From NCBI GenBank assembly GCA_937900285.1, contig CALCEM010000063.1, positions 1 through 8,013 of the forward strand: a DNA stretch of 8,013 nt, in the 5' to 3' direction. Positions 6,368 to 8,013 of the stretch are shown here, one piece after another (within the stretch, counting starts at the first letter, position 1; each line of letters begins with the position of its first letter). The stretch comes from an uncultured Fretibacterium sp. (lineage in GTDB: Bacteria > Synergistota > Synergistia > Synergistales > Aminobacteriaceae). The notes below the pieces were generated by a model that was not told where the DNA came from, searched no databases, and saw only the letters and a list, made by a program, of their open reading frames with translations. The translations under genes and the position numbers were made by a program.

Positions 6368-7009
6368 TTGGCATTATCCTTAATGGTGATCATAGCGCTT
6401 ATAATCTCGATAATTTTAAATGTCTTTTTGATCTTCAGGAAAAATTTTAAAACCGATCGTAACCGCTCAATCAGGACGGCAATTTTATCAGGTATACAGA
6501 ACGTCAGCGAATTAGCAACAGTGCGCGAGAGATTTCAGTCTGTAATATCATTTTCGGACGGAATAAAAATCCCTTGGCTTGATTATAATATTCCGGGAAC
6601 TAAAAAAAGATTTATGCTGAGATATTACGGCACTATAATATGCGGTTGCGATTTATCAAAGGCTCAAATTTCCGAACGGGACGAGAATAACACCGTAAAA
6701 ATTTCAATTCCCAGAAGCGAAATACTTGACGTATATGCCGACATGAACAGTTTTGAAATTTATGATCAAAGCTCAGGAATATTTAACGCTATCAAGCTCG
6801 AAGATCAGAACCGTGAAGTAATTTCGGATTTGGCGACGGTGAAAGAAAATGCAATTTCGAAGGGGATTTTAACTCAATCCGATAACAATGCAATAAAAAT
6901 TTTAAATTCTGTTACTTCTGCGGCCGGAGTTTTGGCGGAAATATCGTTTAACGAAAAAAATAATATTCATCTCGAAAATAAAAACGCTACTCAGGAATTG
7001 CCGGAATAA
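6368..7009 (+). CDS. Membrane-anchored DUF4230 protein
   Basis: A 213-residue protein with one N-terminal membrane segment (about 4-23, VIIALIISIILNVFLIF) followed by the positively charged RKNFKTDRNR, then a soluble domain resembling DUF4230. Domain landmarks are VSELATVRERF (46-56), IPWLDYNIPGTKKRFMLRYYGTIICGCDLSKAQI (68-101), KISIPRSEILDVYAD (111-125), a charged linker and the helical stretch ENAISKGILTQSDNNAIKILNSV (160-182). The Arg/Lys-rich stretch after the anchor argues that the soluble part is outside the membrane's hydrophobic core and possibly cytoplasmic by the positive-inside rule. The family has no established function. Start is TTG at 6368 with GGAGG upstream. It converges with rsfS and shares a bidirectional hairpin with it. 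No catalytic motif is recognisable. Confidence 0.75.
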   Translation: MALSLMVIIALIISIILNVFLIFRKNFKTDRNRSIRTAILSGIQNVSELATVRERFQSVISFSDGIKIPWLDYNIPGTKKRFMLRYYGTIICGCDLSKAQISERDENNTVKISIPRSEILDVYADMNSFEIYDQSSGIFNAIKLEDQNREVISDLATVKENAISKGILTQSDNNAIKILNSVTSAAGVLAEISFNEKNNIHLENKNATQELPE

Positions 7010-7022
7010 AATATAAAAATAT

Positions 7023-7078
7023 AAAAATTGCGGAAGATTTTAAAATTAAATTTATACTCCTCCGCAAAAAATTTTTTT
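7023..7078. terminator. Bidirectional hairpin terminator between DUF4230 and rsfS
   Basis: TTGCGGA (7028-7034) and TCCGCAA (7061-7067) form a perfect 7-bp stem between convergent genes. On the minus strand the stem runs straight into TTTTT and then TATTTTTAT. On the plus strand it is followed by AAAA and seven T (7072-7078). It can serve both genes, with the minus direction having the better placed T-run. The loop is 26 bases. Confidence 0.6.
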
Positions 7079-7093
7079 AAATTTATTTAAATT

Positions 7094-7453
7094 TTACGCT
7101 TTTTCCCCCGAAATGTCCGGAATATTAATATTTTCATTTTCATCATCGATATTCCAAAGTTTTTCGAGCCTGTAAAATTCGCGTCCCTTATGGCTGAAAA
7201 TATGTACTACTACATCGCCGGCATCAATTAAACGCCATCTAATGCTATTTTCTCCTTCTAGTCTGCATTTGCGTCCGGATTTTTCTAAAACTTCTTCGGC
7301 TGTTTCGGCTAAAGTTTTCATATGCGTTTCAGAATTTCCAGTGACCAAAATAAAAGTATCAGCGAGTGCGCCCTTGTCTTTTAGATCGAGTTCAGTAATA
7401 TTTTCGCCGCTTTTTGATTCGAGAGCGTCAATTAAATTTTTAAAATTGCTCAA
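7094..7453 (-). CDS. rsfS: Ribosomal silencing factor RsfS
   Basis: A 119-residue member of the RsfS (YbeB/Iojap) family. It binds large-subunit protein uL14 and blocks 30S-50S joining, which lowers translation during starvation. Nearly the whole domain is recognisable: DLKDKGALADTFILVTGNSETHM (23-45), the AETAEEVLEKSG helix (49-60), LEGENSIRWRLIDAGDVVVHIFS (65-87) and REFYRLEKLW (91-100), followed by a short acidic tail (101-119). The start is TTG at 7453, and its first bases overlap the TGA stop of the kinase gene (shared TTGA, 7450-7453). AGGGTG lies five bases upstream, so translation is probably coupled to the kinase. The usual neighbour nadD is absent here; sitting behind a sugar kinase is uncommon. 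The hairpin at 7023-7078 ends the transcript. Confident family assignment. Confidence 0.95.
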   Translation of the reverse strand: MSNFKNLIDALESKSGENITELDLKDKGALADTFILVTGNSETHMKTLAETAEEVLEKSGRKCRLEGENSIRWRLIDAGDVVVHIFSHKGREFYRLEKLWNIDDENENINIPDISGEKA

Positions 7454-7980
7454 CGTTTCACCCTAGCTCCTGCACCGCCCATAATTGCTTCAACTTCTTT
7501 AACGCTTGCCATTGAAGTATCTCCTGGAGTGGTCATCGCCAAAGCACCGTGAGCTGCACCATAATTTACAGCTTTTTCGGGATCGCCGGTTGTCATCAAG
7601 CCGTAAACTAAACCTGAAGCGAATGAATCTCCGCCGCCTACACGATCCATAATTTCAAGACCGTCATAAGCTCTTGACATATAAATTTCACCGTCAGCCC
7701 AGCAAATTGCTTTCCAGTCGTTTACGGTTGCGGTTCTGACAGTTCTTAAAGTTGTTGCGACTGCTTTAAAATTCGGGTAAGTTTTGGCGGCTTCACCGAT
7801 CATTTTTTTATAACCGTCGAGGTTAAGTTCTTTTAAATTTTCGTCATTGCCCTCGATTTGGAAGCCTAAACAAGCCGTAAAATCTTCTTCGTTGCCGATC
7901 ATTACATCGACATATTTCGCGACTTCTTTATTTACTTCTTGGGCGCGTTTTTGTCCGCCGATTGCGCTCCACATTGAAGG
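7450..7980 (-). CDS. kdgK: 2-keto-3-deoxygluconate kinase (PfkB family), C-terminal part
   Basis: The C-terminal 176 residues of a PfkB/ribokinase-fold sugar kinase, cut off where adapter sequence starts. The best match is 2-keto-3-deoxygluconate kinase, which uses ATP to make 2-keto-3-deoxy-6-phosphogluconate in hexuronate and pectin breakdown. Counting from the first genuine residue (Pro), visible features are YVDVMIGNEEDF (23-34), AVATTLRTVR (73-82), and the nucleotide and anion-hole motif DRVGGGDSFASGL (112-124), in which Asp118 is the expected catalytic base. The ATP-site helix is YGAAHGALAMTTPGDTS (140-156). A whole enzyme is about 340 residues, so roughly the N-terminal half is missing, including the sugar-binding lid. 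The frame continues into 7981-8013, but those 11 codons come from sequencing adapter and must not be counted as protein. It overlaps rsfS by four bases. Other PfkB sugar specificities cannot be wholly excluded. Confidence 0.85.
   Translation of the reverse strand, partial: PSMWSAIGGQKRAQEVNKEVAKYVDVMIGNEEDFTACLGFQIEGNDENLKELNLDGYKKMIGEAAKTYPNFKAVATTLRTVRTATVNDWKAICWADGEIYMSRAYDGLEIMDRVGGGDSFASGLVYGLMTTGDPEKAVNYGAAHGALAMTTPGDTSMASVKEVEAIMGGAGARVKR
7459..7464 (-). promoter_or_regulatory. Ribosome binding site of rsfS inside the kinase 3' end
   Basis: AGGGTG, part of the last kinase codons, lies five bases before the TTG start at 7453. A second GGAG at 7467-7470 is too far upstream to be the main site. 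The arrangement fits stop-start translational coupling. Confidence 0.6.
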
Positions 7981-8013
7981 AGATCGGAAGAGCACACGTC
8001 TAACTCCAGTCAC
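7981..8013 (+). other. Illumina TruSeq adapter remnant at the contig end (artefact)
   Basis: The bases begin AGATCGGAAGAGCACACGTC and continue TAACTCCAGTCAC. This is the standard TruSeq read-1 3' adapter with one G missing after CACGTCT. It is synthetic, lies exactly at the window end, and was left untrimmed before assembly. On the reverse strand it reads GTG ACT GGA and onward as VTGVRRVLFRS, in frame with the kinase, which produces a false start codon and N-terminus. Confidence 0.97.

Noticed and set aside
7450..8013. A complete 187-residue kinase gene starting with GTG at 8013
   Set aside because: The first 11 codons are sequencing adapter. A PfkB-type kinase is about twice this length, and the N-terminal half is simply missing from the contig.
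573..8013. Mobile element, CRISPR array or tRNA
   Set aside because: No transposase, regularly spaced repeats, terminal inverted repeats with target duplications, or tRNA-like cloverleaf was found. The repeats present are tandem TerD paralogues and terminator stems.

Overview
This is an AT-rich (well over 60% A+T by eye), gene-dense bacterial window. It looks like an end-of-contig piece from a metagenome or draft genome. Short intergenic gaps, Shine-Dalgarno sites, rho-independent-type hairpins and many TTG start codons suggest an anaerobic low-GC bacterium, either Bacillota or a low-GC Synergistota-like gut lineage. No gene here fixes the taxonomy, so that assignment is weak.

Layout. (1) Positions 3-572 (+) hold the C-terminal part of an EcoRI-type adenine DNA methyltransferase, cut by the window start and followed by a hairpin terminator. 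(2) Positions 685-2702 (-) hold a tandem array of TerD-domain proteins: two close paralogues (terD-B 2124-2702, terD-A 1543-2121), a decayed copy (1329-1539) and a more divergent copy (685-1293). (3) Positions 2808-5399 (-) encode a PMCA-type calcium-transporting P-type ATPase. It ends in a hairpin whose loop contains a candidate promoter for the TerD array. (4) Positions 5472-6299 (-) encode a J-domain protein with a helical, HEAT-like C-terminal region. (5) Positions 6368-7009 (+), divergent from it, encode a membrane-anchored DUF4230 protein. (6) Positions 7450-7980 (-) hold the C-terminal part of a 2-keto-3-deoxygluconate kinase (PfkB family), overlapping by four bases the ribosomal silencing factor gene rsfS (7094-7453, -).

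The last 33 bases (7981-8013) are not biological. They match the Illumina TruSeq read-1 adapter with one base missing. The missing base leaves the reverse frame open and starting with GTG, so the truncated kinase gene looks like a complete 187-residue ORF with a false N-terminus.

The one plausible functional grouping is the Ca2+-ATPase with the TerD array. TerD domains are known Ca2+-binding proteins and the ATPase should export Ca2+, so together they could be a calcium or stress-homeostasis locus. This is inference from proximity and strand. I see no clear new defence or mobile system. The most informative items are the adapter chimera, the TerD array with a remnant that can be reconstructed, and the inverted repeat that brackets a promoter at 2751-2796.
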